NCBI RefSeq assembly: GCF_003952385.1
Contig: NZ_CP034444.1
Location: forward strand, 2,976,001-3,040,000
Origin: Mesorhizobium sp. M1D.F.Ca.ET.043.01.1.1
GTDB taxonomy: Bacteria > Pseudomonadota > Alphaproteobacteria > Rhizobiales > Rhizobiaceae
DNA: 64,000 nt
Reading direction: 5' to 3'
The notes beneath the pieces are model-generated. The model did no database searches, was not told where the DNA came from, and saw only the letters and a list, made by a program, of their open reading frames with translations. The position numbers and the translations under genes are program-made. Below are positions 27,210 through 35,222 of the stretch, piece by piece (position 1 is the stretch's first letter; the number at the start of each line of letters is the position of its first letter).

Positions 27210-27342
27210 ACAAGGGGAGAAGGTGTCGCCGAAGGCGACGGATGAGGGGTGCTCCAGGGAACGCCGACGCCCCACTCCGCTGGAACACCCCTCATCCGTC
27301 TCGGCGCTGCGCGCCGATCCACCTTCTCCCACAAGGGGAGAA
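27210..27342. repeat. Palindromic intergenic repeat
   Basis: A roughly 130-base imperfect palindrome. The best arms are GGATGAGGGGTGCTCCA at 27240-27256 and its complement with one mismatch at 27281-27297. The outer edges carry the motif CACAAGGGGAGAAGG and its mirror. It abuts the right end of the IS. I recall similar elements as dispersed in Mesorhizobium genomes. Confidence 0.7.
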
Positions 27343-27469
27343 GGAGAGGCGCTGCCTACTGGCAACCTCCCCTTTCTTCGGTTAGCTTCCGAAAATTCCT
27401 TGGCGGAGGATGAACCTTTTTGGACCGATCAGCGACAGAGCCACGAGGAGCCAGGCGGCTCGACCGGCC

Positions 27470-28036
27470 ATGAACGCGGCGACGGAAACCGATCGCGCGC
27501 TTGTAGACCGGGTCGCGAAGGGCGACCGGGCCGCCGTGCGGCTCCTGTTCATGCGTCACCACGCGCGGATCTACCGCTTCGTGGCGCGCCAGACGGGATC
27601 GGAAATGATGGCCGACGATATCACCAATGAGGTCTTTCTCGAGCTGTGGCGGCAGGCACCGGGCTTCGAAGGCCGCTCCGAGGTCTCGACCTGGCTGCTC
27701 GGCATCGCGCGCTTCAAGGCGCTGTCCCTGCTGCGCAAGAAGAAGGAAGACTGGATCGACGACGACGACGCGGCGCAGGTTCCCGACAGCGCCGACACGC
27801 CGGAAATCGTTACCATGAAGGAAGACAAGGCCGCCGCCTTGCGCCGCTTCGTCGATGCCTTGCCGGAGGAACACCGCACGGTGATCGACCTCGCCTACTA
27901 TCACGGCCAGTCGGTGACCGAGATCGGCGAGGTGCTCAATATCCCGGTCGCGACGGTCAAAACGAGGATGTTCTACGCCCGCAAGAAACTCGGCGAGGCG
28001 CTGAAGGCCGCCGGCTACGACAGGGGGTGGCCATGA
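27470..28036 (+). CDS. ECF sigma factor
   Basis: About 188 residues of an extracytoplasmic-function sigma-70 factor. Region 2 is YRFVARQTGSEMMADDITNE followed by VFLELWRQA; region 4 is LPEEHRTVIDLAYYHGQSVT followed by EIGEVLNIPVATVKTRM. An ATG at 27410 adds 20 residues and has GGAGG directly against it, too close for good spacing, so the start is uncertain. Its stop overlaps the anti-sigma start (ATGA), the usual coupling of a sigma factor and its inhibitor. Confidence 0.9.
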   Translation: MNAATETDRALVDRVAKGDRAAVRLLFMRHHARIYRFVARQTGSEMMADDITNEVFLELWRQAPGFEGRSEVSTWLLGIARFKALSLLRKKKEDWIDDDDAAQVPDSADTPEIVTMKEDKAAALRRFVDALPEEHRTVIDLAYYHGQSVTEIGEVLNIPVATVKTRMFYARKKLGEALKAAGYDRGWP

Positions 28037-28701
28037 GCGCCGCTGAGAAAATGTCGCGCCGCGACGAGATGGAGACGCTGCTGCCGTTCTACCTGAACGG
28101 CTCGCTGGAAGGCGCCGAGCTGGAAGCCGTCGAGGAATGGCTGGCCTCCGATCCGGCGGCGATGGCCGCCCTTGGCGAGGCGGAGGCCGAGTTCTCCGGC
28201 ACCGCCGCCGCCAACGAGGCGATTCGCCCGCCGGCGGATGCGCTCTCGCGCTTCGCCAGGGCGCTCGACGCCGAGGCCGGTCCGGTGCGCGCGCCCGCCG
28301 GCCAGTCATGGCTGGCGAGCATCTTCGGCCGGCTTACGGCAATGCCCGCCGGCGTGGCCTGGGCGGCGGCCGCGGCGCTGCTTGCGCTGGTCGTGGTGCA
28401 GTCCTTCGAGCAGCCCGGCGGCAAGGGCAACGACTTCGAGATCGCCGGCGCCGAGGACGACCTGGCGAAGCTGCCCTTCGCCCTGGTGAAGTTCAAGGCG
28501 GATGCCAGGATGTCGGACATCGCCGCCTTCCTCGGCCAGAACGGGCTGAAGATAGCCAGCGGGCCGACCGCCGACGGCGTCTTCCATCTGACCATCCCGG
28601 CGAGCAACGCGGCCGACTACGACAAGCTCGTCGGCCTTATTGCCGCCCAGCCTTTCGCGGAGGCTGTGATGCAGGGAAGGAAACCGGTCGATGGCGGCTA
28701 A
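28033..28701 (+). CDS. Membrane anti-sigma factor
   Basis: A 222-residue protein. The N-terminal ~50 residues resemble a short anti-sigma domain (MSRRDEMETLLPFYLNGSLE, residues 7-26) without the HxxxCxxC zinc motif. One transmembrane helix lies at about residues 106-124. The C-terminal part, about 148-215, is predicted outside the cytoplasm and has alternating hydrophobic strands (LPFALVKFKADARM, GVFHLTIPA). It overlaps the sigma gene by 4 bases and the protease gene by 11, so all three are co-expressed. Role as sigma inhibitor is inferred from position and topology. Confidence 0.8.
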   Translation: MSAAEKMSRRDEMETLLPFYLNGSLEGAELEAVEEWLASDPAAMAALGEAEAEFSGTAAANEAIRPPADALSRFARALDAEAGPVRAPAGQSWLASIFGRLTAMPAGVAWAAAAALLALVVVQSFEQPGGKGNDFEIAGAEDDLAKLPFALVKFKADARMSDIAAFLGQNGLKIASGPTADGVFHLTIPASNAADYDKLVGLIAAQPFAEAVMQGRKPVDGG

Positions 28702-30118
28702 GGCGGTCATTCTTCATGCGGCAATCCTGACGGCGGCATTTGTCGCCGCGCCCGCCTTTGCGCAGACCAACGATCCGAGCCTTTCGCAGAAGCAAGTCGA
28801 CTGCCTGAACCGCACGACGGCAGCCGGCGCCGATTGCGACAAGAATGCCGGCGGCAAGAGCGATGGCAGCAAGTCAGGCGCAGGCACGGCTGCCGTGTTT
28901 ATGCCTGCGCTGATCGTCGACCTGTTTCCGAATTCCCCGGCAAGTCCGGCGCCCTCAAATCCGTCGAATGGAGGGTCGCGACCAAGCAGCCCAACGAACA
29001 CGCCAGCTCCAGCGCCCGGTCCCCCGCCCACGGGTCTCAATTTGGCCGCGCCGCCGCGCGCGGTCAGCGGCGAGTTCGTTCCCGACGAGGTGCTGGTGAC
29101 GGTGCAAGGCGATGCCGGCGCGGTGCAGCAGATCGCCACCGCCTTCGGCCTGCAGGTGCGCTCAGAGCGCCAGTCACGGCTGCTCGGCGGCACGCTGGTG
29201 CGCTTCGGCATTCCCGACGGACGGCCGGTCGGCGTGGTGCTGGCGCAGCTTGCCGCCGACGGCCGCACGCAGCGGCGCGAGCCGAACCACATCTACTCGC
29301 TGCAGCAGGCCGCCGGCATCGTCAACTATGCCTTCGACCGCATCGCGCTGGATGCCAAAAGTGCCAGCGGCGAGAATGTGCGCGTCGCCGTCATCGACAC
29401 CGGCATCGACGACACCAACCCGGCACTGAAAGGCGTGATCGCCGACCAGTTCGACGCCATGCCGAAAGTGCCGATCGAGAAGCGCGACCACGGCACTTCG
29501 GTCGACGGGCTGATCGCCGGCGTCGGCGCGCTGGAAGGCATGGCGCCGGGCGCCAGGATTTATCACGCGCGCGCCTTCGAAGGCGGCAAGTCGACCATGG
29601 ATGTCATCCTGTCGGCGCTTGACTGGGCCGCCGAACAGGACGTGCGCATCATCAACATGAGCTTCGTCGGCCCGAAGAACGACCTGCTCGGCACCGCCTG
29701 CCGCAATGCGCGCGCGCTCGGCATGGTGCTGGTCGCGGCGGCCGGCAACAACGGCCCGAAGGCGCCCTATGGCTACCCGGCGGCCTTCGACGGCGTCATC
29801 GCGGTGACCGCCACCGACGCCAAGGACGGGCTTATGGCGCAGGCCAATCGCGGCGCCTATGTGTTCATCTCGGCGCCAGGGGTGGAGATGGTGGCGCCGA
29901 GCGGCACTGGCTCGGATGTGGTGACCGGCACCTCTTTCGCCGCAGCCATTGTCAGCGGCGCCATCGCCAACCTGATCCACGCCGCGCCCGACCGCTCGGC
30001 CGACGACATCGAGAAGGCGCTGGCCGCCACCGCGAAGGATCTCGGGCCGAAAGGACGGGACAATGATTTCGGCTATGGCCTGCTGGATATGAAGGCGGCC
30101 GGAGCGGCGAAGGAGTGA
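28691..30118 (+). CDS. Secreted S8 (subtilisin) serine protease
   Basis: A 475-residue subtilase. A signal peptide covers residues 1-24 with cleavage after AFA. A Pro/Ser/Asn-rich linker spans about 79-115. A small domain at about 133-205 (DEVLVTVQGDAGAV) resembles a subtilase prodomain. The catalytic triad is intact: D in AVIDTGIDD, H in RDHGTSVDGLIAG and S in TGTSFAAAIVSG. It overlaps the anti-sigma gene by 11 bases. Likely exported to the periplasm or outside. It may be a regulon output or take part in signalling. Confidence 0.92.
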   Translation: MAAKAVILHAAILTAAFVAAPAFAQTNDPSLSQKQVDCLNRTTAAGADCDKNAGGKSDGSKSGAGTAAVFMPALIVDLFPNSPASPAPSNPSNGGSRPSSPTNTPAPAPGPPPTGLNLAAPPRAVSGEFVPDEVLVTVQGDAGAVQQIATAFGLQVRSERQSRLLGGTLVRFGIPDGRPVGVVLAQLAADGRTQRREPNHIYSLQQAAGIVNYAFDRIALDAKSASGENVRVAVIDTGIDDTNPALKGVIADQFDAMPKVPIEKRDHGTSVDGLIAGVGALEGMAPGARIYHARAFEGGKSTMDVILSALDWAAEQDVRIINMSFVGPKNDLLGTACRNARALGMVLVAAAGNNGPKAPYGYPAAFDGVIAVTATDAKDGLMAQANRGAYVFISAPGVEMVAPSGTGSDVVTGTSFAAAIVSGAIANLIHAAPDRSADDIEKALAATAKDLGPKGRDNDFGYGLLDMKAAGAAKE

Positions 30119-30279
30119 ACCTTTCGTCGAGTCGGATTGCGCCCAACACTTGATCAGGTGGGTGGCCGCCGATGACCGAAATGGGCCCGCGCAATGCGCT
30201 CGCAGCGCCGGCCTTCGGGCGCATCGATGAAGCTCTCGATAAGTTTGAAGCCCAGCGCCACCAACGGCCGCAGTTGGCG

Positions 30280-30567
30280 CTATGCTCTCTTCACGATTCT
30301 CGGCTTGGTCGGTCGGCGGGATTGAGCCTCCCCTTCGATAGCCAAGGCCAACCGTTTCTCGTCTTCGATGGCGCGATCGACCGCCTCGATTTGTTCTTGG
30401 AGCGCCTTCAGCTGGGCACCGTAGCTGGAGCCATCGCTGTCCCCGATCTGAAAGCCACTTGCCCGCATCGCGTCGCGGGTATGGTGCACGTTACGGACGC
30501 CTTCGCGTCGAGTCGCGACCAGGATTTCCCTGAACTCTGCAAGACGTTCAACGTGAGTGCGGGTCAT
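30280..30567 (-). CDS. Small coiled-coil protein of unknown function
   Basis: A 95-residue protein I do not recognise. ATG 30567 is preceded by AGGAG at six-base spacing, which is the main reason to accept it. The C-terminal half is a charged heptad-like helix (LKALQEQIEAVDRAIEDEK) followed by a basic tail. There is no signal peptide or membrane segment. It is isolated between the subtilisin and cyclase genes. A longer frame on the plus strand over the same bases has no such ribosome site. Confidence 0.6.
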   Translation of the reverse strand: MTRTHVERLAEFREILVATRREGVRNVHHTRDAMRASGFQIGDSDGSSYGAQLKALQEQIEAVDRAIEDEKRLALAIEGEAQSRRPTKPRIVKRA

Positions 30568-30971
30568 TGCGTTCTCCTATTTCGTCGTCAATCGTCGCCA
30601 GGGGCGCTTCAAAACGGCCAAAACTCATGGGCGCAGAAGGTATAAAAGACTATGGGAGATACTCTCGACAAAGCATGAGCGCGAAAGCTCAAATTTGAAC
30701 GTCTTGCAATAACGTGGAGCGCCGCCAGGCGGAAATCACCTTAGGATCGATCTATCGTGTGCTAGGGCGGCTCAGCGTTTGATAGAATCGCCGAACAGCT
30801 CTAACTATTTGTTTTTAGGCAACTCCAAACGGAAAACTGCTGCGCATTTTTCCTGGAATTGCTCTAGTCTTTCAGCTGGCCGCTTGGCGCTGTTCGGCTG
30901 GTCTGGGGCGCGGGATCTTCAGCCTTTCCCGCAGCATTCCAGCTCGTCGTAGACAATGCCTGCCGCCAGCG
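30568..30971. other. Intergenic stretch of 404 bases
   Basis: No gene is visible. The stretch is AT-richer than its surroundings and contains the dispersed repeat at 30762-30867. It probably also holds the end of the cyclase transcript and the promoter of the small gene at 30567. Confidence 0.6.
30762..30867 (-). repeat. Dispersed ~105-base repeat, copy 1
   Basis: The reverse complement of this segment aligns end to end, without gaps, with 47501-47603. Shared blocks include GAGCAATTCCAGGAAAAATG, GTTTTCCGT, TAAAAACAAA and GTTCGGCG, ending CTAG. Substitutions are scattered and no frame is conserved, so it is a non-coding repeat. Confidence 0.85.
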
Positions 30972-32744
30972 TCAGGAACTCTCCGGCACTCCAAGCCTCC
31001 GCAACGGACCAATCACCGCATCAGCGTCCTTGGAGTCCTTGAACGGCATCGCTCTTCGGAAGGTTTCGATCGAGTAGCTCGGAACCAGGCGTTTGAAATT
31101 GCCAATCGCTGCCCTGGCCTCGTCCATCCGTCCCAAGCTTGCCAGTGCAACGGCCAGATTGCGGTGCGCCAGCGGATGCTCGGGTGCGCGAGCAGTGGCA
31201 TTCTCGCCGAACATAATCGCCTGCTCATAGTTGCCGGCCACTACGTTAGCTATCGTCGCCGCCGAAATCAGCTGCGCGATGTGATAGTCGCGCGGACTCA
31301 GCCTCAGCGCCCTTCCCACCCCCTCAACAGCACGCTCCGAGTGCCCGGCAAACATGTGCGCCATACTGTATAGATAATATCCGTGCGCGGAACTCGGATT
31401 CTCTTCGATTCCCCGCTCCATTTCGCGAATGCCGGAGTCATATTGGCGGCTGTAGATATGTGCGAAACCCAGGCCGAAACGGCCCAGGTGACCGTGGTCA
31501 CCGATCGCCACGGCTCTCAGGCCCGCTGCCCGCATTTCTTCGATCGAGCCGCCGACGTCGGACGTCCAGCTGGTCACGACGTCGTAGTAGCAGGCGATCG
31601 ACAGACCGCCCCAGGCCATGGCGAGTTCAGGATCCATTGCGATCGACTTGCGGAACCATTCCTTGGCCAGTTGCTGGTCCTGCCGGTTCACGCGGTAGTA
31701 GTGCCAGAACGCACGCTGGCACAGCTCCCAGGCGTCGAGATTTTCGGGGCGCCCGACGCGGGCGCGATGCTGCTCGGCGTCGCCGATGACCGGCTCGAGC
31801 GCGCCAACGATCCTGTCGGTGATCTCGTCTTGGACCGCGAAGGTGTCGGCGAGGTCGCGATCGTAGCGCTCGGCCCAGACATGGCGGTGATCGGTGGCGT
31901 CGATCAGTTGCGCCGTCACCCGGATGCGGTTGCCCGACTTGCGGACGCTGCCTTCGACCACGTAGCGGGCACCGAGCTTGCGGCCGACGTCGCGGATGTC
32001 CACCGCGTGGCCCTTGAAGACGAAGGTCGAGTTCCGCGCGATCACCGGAAACCACTTCCAGCTCGATAGCCGTAGGATGAGGTCCTCGGTCAGTCCGTCG
32101 ACGAAGAACCCATGGGCGGGATCGCCGCTCATGTTGTCGAACGGCAGGACGGCAATCGCCGGCCGGCCGGCAAATCCGGCCACCGGCGCCGAGACGTCGA
32201 CCAGCGGCGAAACGGCCGAGACCTTCAGTCCATAGACCCTGACCGGTCGGGCAATGTTCTTGACCTCGCGCTCGCCCATGTCCTCGAACACCAGGTCCAA
32301 CTTGTTTCCAACCTCTTCGAACACCTTGGCCGATATGCAGATGCCGCCAGGCTCGGCCAACTGCTCTAGCCGAGAGGCGATGTTCACGCCGTCGCCGAGC
32401 AGATCGTCGTCATCGACGACGACGTCGCCAAGGTTAATGCCGATCCGGAACCTGATCTGCCGCGCACTTGGCGTGTCAGCGTCGAGGTCAGCCACCCTGC
32501 CCTGGATTTCGACAGCGCAGCGAACGGCATCGACCGCACTTGCGAACTCGACCAGCGCGCCGTCGCCCATCAGCTTCACGACGCGGCCGCGATGCTCAGC
32601 GATGAGAGGCTCGATGGTTTGGGTGCGAAGGCGCCTGAGCCGATTGAGTGTGTCTTCCTCGTCGGTCTCGGTCATTCGGCTGTAGCCGGCCACATCGGCC
32701 GCAAGGATTGCCGCGAGCTTTCGCCGAAAGCGCTCTTCGGCCAT
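30972..32744 (-). CDS. Class III adenylate/guanylate cyclase with TolB-like and TPR regions
   Basis: About 590 residues. The N-terminal class III cyclase domain starts KLAAILAADVAGYSRM with metal aspartates at D17 and D61 (LMGDGALVEF) and the transition-state pair N121/R125 in DGVNIASRLE, so it looks catalytically competent. Residues ~200-330 are a TolB-like segment (AIAVLPFDNMSGDP, YVVEGSVRKSGNRIRV). The C-terminal ~250 residues are TPR-like helices. ATG 32744 has GGAAGG eight bases upstream; a frame to 32822 is less likely. Probably cytosolic. Such proteins are numerous in rhizobia and mostly unstudied. Confidence 0.88.
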   Translation of the reverse strand: MAEERFRRKLAAILAADVAGYSRMTETDEEDTLNRLRRLRTQTIEPLIAEHRGRVVKLMGDGALVEFASAVDAVRCAVEIQGRVADLDADTPSARQIRFRIGINLGDVVVDDDDLLGDGVNIASRLEQLAEPGGICISAKVFEEVGNKLDLVFEDMGEREVKNIARPVRVYGLKVSAVSPLVDVSAPVAGFAGRPAIAVLPFDNMSGDPAHGFFVDGLTEDLILRLSSWKWFPVIARNSTFVFKGHAVDIRDVGRKLGARYVVEGSVRKSGNRIRVTAQLIDATDHRHVWAERYDRDLADTFAVQDEITDRIVGALEPVIGDAEQHRARVGRPENLDAWELCQRAFWHYYRVNRQDQQLAKEWFRKSIAMDPELAMAWGGLSIACYYDVVTSWTSDVGGSIEEMRAAGLRAVAIGDHGHLGRFGLGFAHIYSRQYDSGIREMERGIEENPSSAHGYYLYSMAHMFAGHSERAVEGVGRALRLSPRDYHIAQLISAATIANVVAGNYEQAIMFGENATARAPEHPLAHRNLAVALASLGRMDEARAAIGNFKRLVPSYSIETFRRAMPFKDSKDADAVIGPLRRLGVPESS

Positions 32745-33217
32745 TTTGTTGGCCTTCCGACTCGAGAGGGAGCCTATTGTGCACGATAGGGTTAGTCTAT
32801 CGGGATGCGGAGGGGGCGACAACCTGCTCGGTTATGTGTGGATCGGCATGCAAAATTGACACCCTAGCAGAGTGCGCCCGTGAGAGTGGACAGAGATCAG
32901 GCTGACTTTGCCAGTCTGGCGGATGTGTTGAACTTGAACTGCTGCGGGCCCTCGAAGCTCTCGAACGCCATGGGGTAGACCGCCTCAACCTTCAACGTCT
33001 GCTAGTCGGTCAGTCCTTGCTGGACCGCGATGGCATCATTCGCTGGACTTCCAACGAGATACTCGATGACGGCCTATTTGGCGCCCCGTAGTGGGGCTCT
33101 CGAATACTCGGTGACGGCACCGGTTGCGGCAAAGGCCGCGGCCGCCGGTTCGAGCCGCTGCCTGCCTCTTCGGCTGACATGAGGCGCAACTGCGACGCGT
33201 GGGCCATAGCAACGATA
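32745..33217. other. Intergenic stretch of 473 bases
   Basis: Contains the cyclase promoter region at its left and the decayed minus-strand gene fragment at 32897-33100. I see no intact gene; a 79-codon frame at 33010-33249 overlaps the methyltransferase end and has poor composition. Confidence 0.55.
32897..33100 (-). pseudogene. Decayed 3' gene fragment with two in-frame amber stops
   Basis: One minus-strand frame reads as plausible protein, ending SFEGPQQFKFNTSARLAKSA and a TGA stop at 32897-32899. Upstream segments AVIEYLVGSPANDAIAVQQ and QTLKVEAVYPMAF are in the same frame. TAG stops interrupt it at 33002-33004 and 33074-33076, and both could come from GAG by one change. I do not recognise the family and cannot find a start. 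Confidence 0.45.
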
Positions 33218-34258
33218 TCAACTGACTTCCGCAACGGGGATTGCCTCAATGAGGCTTGCCGTCGAAGATGTGGAGATCACGCGTTCCAGCTTAAACCCTG
33301 CTGCGGCAAGCAGGTGCGCAAATTCCTTCTCGGTCCGCTCGCGTCCTCCGGCACTCAGAACGAGTTGTTGCAGATCCAGCATTTTTCCCCAGGACGGAGC
33401 ATTTCCCTGAGCAAGCACGTGCTCAACGATGAGAAGCCGCCCATGATGTGTCATTGCCTTGCGGCAATTCCGGAGGATGACAGTTGCGCTTTCATCGCTC
33501 CAGCCGTGCACGACACGCCGCATCAGGTAGAGATCGCCCGCTGTTGGCACACTTTGAAAAAAGTCGCCGCTGACCACCGCACATCTGGAGCCCAGGCCGG
33601 TCCTTTCAATCATTTTTTTCGCCCCATCGGCCACATGCGGCATCTCAAAGAGCACACCACGGGCGTTGGGAGCGTGAGCCAGGATCATGGTGAGCAACGA
33701 ACCCTGTCCACCGCCGACATCTACGATCGTTTCCGGCCACCAGTCATAGGCGTCGACGACCGCCTTGTTCTCCTGGCGTGCGCGGTCCGTGATCGCCGCG
33801 TCGAAAATGGCCGCTGCCGCCGGGTGTGCTTCGAGGTAGTCGTACAATCCATCGCCAAAGACATGGGCGAAGGCCGCCTCGCCAGTCTGCACGGCATGGT
33901 GGAGATCGCCCCAAGGGCGCCAAAGCATTTCCTCGCCCAGCATGATCGCAAAGGCCCGCAGGGAGACGGGCGCTTGCGACCGCAACCCGTCAGCGATCGC
34001 CGTGAGACCGAAACGGCCCTCCTCATCTTCCGCAAAGATGCCCAGGCTCGCCAACGTGCGCAGCAGCCGATGGAGAGCCTCAGGGTGAGACCCTGTGGTC
34101 GTTGCGATCTCATGTGGAGTTTTCGGTCCACTCTCCAGAACGTCCGCGATCCCAAGCTTGGCGGCGACATGGACCGACTGGCCTATCCATCCTCCGGCAG
34201 CCATGTGAAGCAGCGCCATGGTAGCCGACGTATTGTCGCATGCGGTGTTCGCCGACAT
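33218..34258 (-). CDS. SAM-dependent O-methyltransferase (plant/actinobacterial COMT-like)
   Basis: A 346-residue methyltransferase of the O-methyltransferase family 2 type. The N-terminal winged-helix dimerisation domain has GIADVLESGPKTPHEIA and LHRLLRTLASLGIF. The SAM site is TIVDVGGGQGSLL near residue 176, followed by FEMPHVADGA. The catalytic region has RRVVHGWSDESATVILRN, with the family histidine. Relatives methylate small phenolics, antibiotics or hydroxyindoles. It follows the class II aldolase-like gene by 30 bases, so the two are probably co-transcribed. Substrate unknown. Confidence 0.88.
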   Translation of the reverse strand: MSANTACDNTSATMALLHMAAGGWIGQSVHVAAKLGIADVLESGPKTPHEIATTTGSHPEALHRLLRTLASLGIFAEDEEGRFGLTAIADGLRSQAPVSLRAFAIMLGEEMLWRPWGDLHHAVQTGEAAFAHVFGDGLYDYLEAHPAAAAIFDAAITDRARQENKAVVDAYDWWPETIVDVGGGQGSLLTMILAHAPNARGVLFEMPHVADGAKKMIERTGLGSRCAVVSGDFFQSVPTAGDLYLMRRVVHGWSDESATVILRNCRKAMTHHGRLLIVEHVLAQGNAPSWGKMLDLQQLVLSAGGRERTEKEFAHLLAAAGFKLERVISTSSTASLIEAIPVAEVS

Positions 34259-34288
34259 TGATGCTAGCCTCTCACGCGATCCCCCTGA

Positions 34289-35113
34289 CTATTTGAGCAG
34301 ATCCGGCTGTACTCTCACGATTTGGTCCCACAGCGGCTGGCACTGGAACCAACCGGAGAAGGGAGTGCCGTTCACAGCGCGAGCTGCGCGAGCGTTTGAA
34401 TGGTCGATCAGGAGTGGCTTGCAGACAGACTCGGCAAGAAATTGCGCCTGACAGCAATGCTCCATCGCGACGAACCACCAGACCGCCTCCTCGATCGTCC
34501 GGCCAACGGTCAACAGTCCGTGGTTGCGCAGAATCGCAGCTTTGTGCGGGCCGAGGCAGCGTGCGAGGTCGGCACCTTCGCTGGCCTCCGTAACGACTAC
34601 TCGCGCATCGTCGAAGAAAACGTGGTCCTCATAGAAAGCGCAGGCATCCTGTGTAATCGGATCGAGCAGGCGGCCGACCGCGGACCAGGCCTTGCCATAG
34701 ATAGAATGGGCGTGCGCTGCGGCGACAATCTCCGGGCGAGCCTCGTGAATTGCCGCGTGGATGGCGAAGGCAGAGACGTTGAGCGGGCCTACCCCCTCGA
34801 CCACGTTGCCCTCGCGGTCAACCCGGATCAAGTCGCTGGCCCTGATTTGCCCAAAATGCATACCGAAGGGATTGACCCAGAATGTGTCTGTAAACTCCGG
34901 ATCGCGTGCAGTGATATGGCCTGCGACACCTTCGCTGAAATCGAACGCGGCGAAGATGCGGAAAGCGCCGGCGAGGCGCCCTTTGCGGTGCTGTCGCTCA
35001 TCGAGAAGGCTGGCAAAGCTCGGGGCGGAGATGCCTCTGAAGGCTGGGTCGTAGGCAGCCTTCTTGGCCTGTTCGAGATCAGAGCGGGCCGCCGATTCAA
35101 AAGGTACAGTCAT
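34289..35113 (-). CDS. Class II aldolase/adducin-family protein
   Basis: A 274-residue member of the class II aldolase/adducin family. Zinc-site histidines appear in AAAHAHSIYGKAWS (HxH) and ILRNHGLLTVG. Further family segments are FDFSEGVAGHITARDPE and FWVNPFGMHFGQI. ATG 35113 is preceded by AGGAGGAGACA, a strong ribosome site. Members include sugar-phosphate aldolases and many uncharacterised proteins. It is the first gene of a pair with the methyltransferase and is divergent, across 109 bases, from the winged-helix regulator. Confidence 0.88.
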   Translation of the reverse strand: MTVPFESAARSDLEQAKKAAYDPAFRGISAPSFASLLDERQHRKGRLAGAFRIFAAFDFSEGVAGHITARDPEFTDTFWVNPFGMHFGQIRASDLIRVDREGNVVEGVGPLNVSAFAIHAAIHEARPEIVAAAHAHSIYGKAWSAVGRLLDPITQDACAFYEDHVFFDDARVVVTEASEGADLARCLGPHKAAILRNHGLLTVGRTIEEAVWWFVAMEHCCQAQFLAESVCKPLLIDHSNARAARAVNGTPFSGWFQCQPLWDQIVRVQPDLLK

Positions 35114-35222
35114 TGTCTCCTCCTAGTGCAGTTTGGACAACGTTGACGCAATCGGCGGGCGACGTCCTTAAGCTCTGCCTAATAGTTACAAAAAGTCTCG
35201 GGGCGGCTATAAAATCCGTCGT

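Larger units (their letters stand above)
26056..27223. repeat. 26-base perfect inverted repeats bracketing the IS
   Basis: The 26 bases at 26056-26081 and 27198-27223 are exact reverse complements. The inner part (GGGCCTGTTGCG) is the IS terminal repeat. The outer part (CCTTCTCCCCTTGTG) matches the edge of a local palindromic repeat, which also occurs at 27323-27342. Because the flanks are mirror images, an ordinary target duplication cannot be read. Confidence 0.75.

Noticed and set aside
30172..30645. A 157-codon plus-strand frame
   Set aside because: Opposite the small gene at 30280-30567, which has a strong ribosome site; this frame has none and mixed composition.
33010..33249. A 79-codon minus-strand frame overlapping the methyltransferase end
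   Set aside because: No ribosome site and Pro/Arg/Ser-rich shadow composition; the decayed frame next to it is more protein-like.
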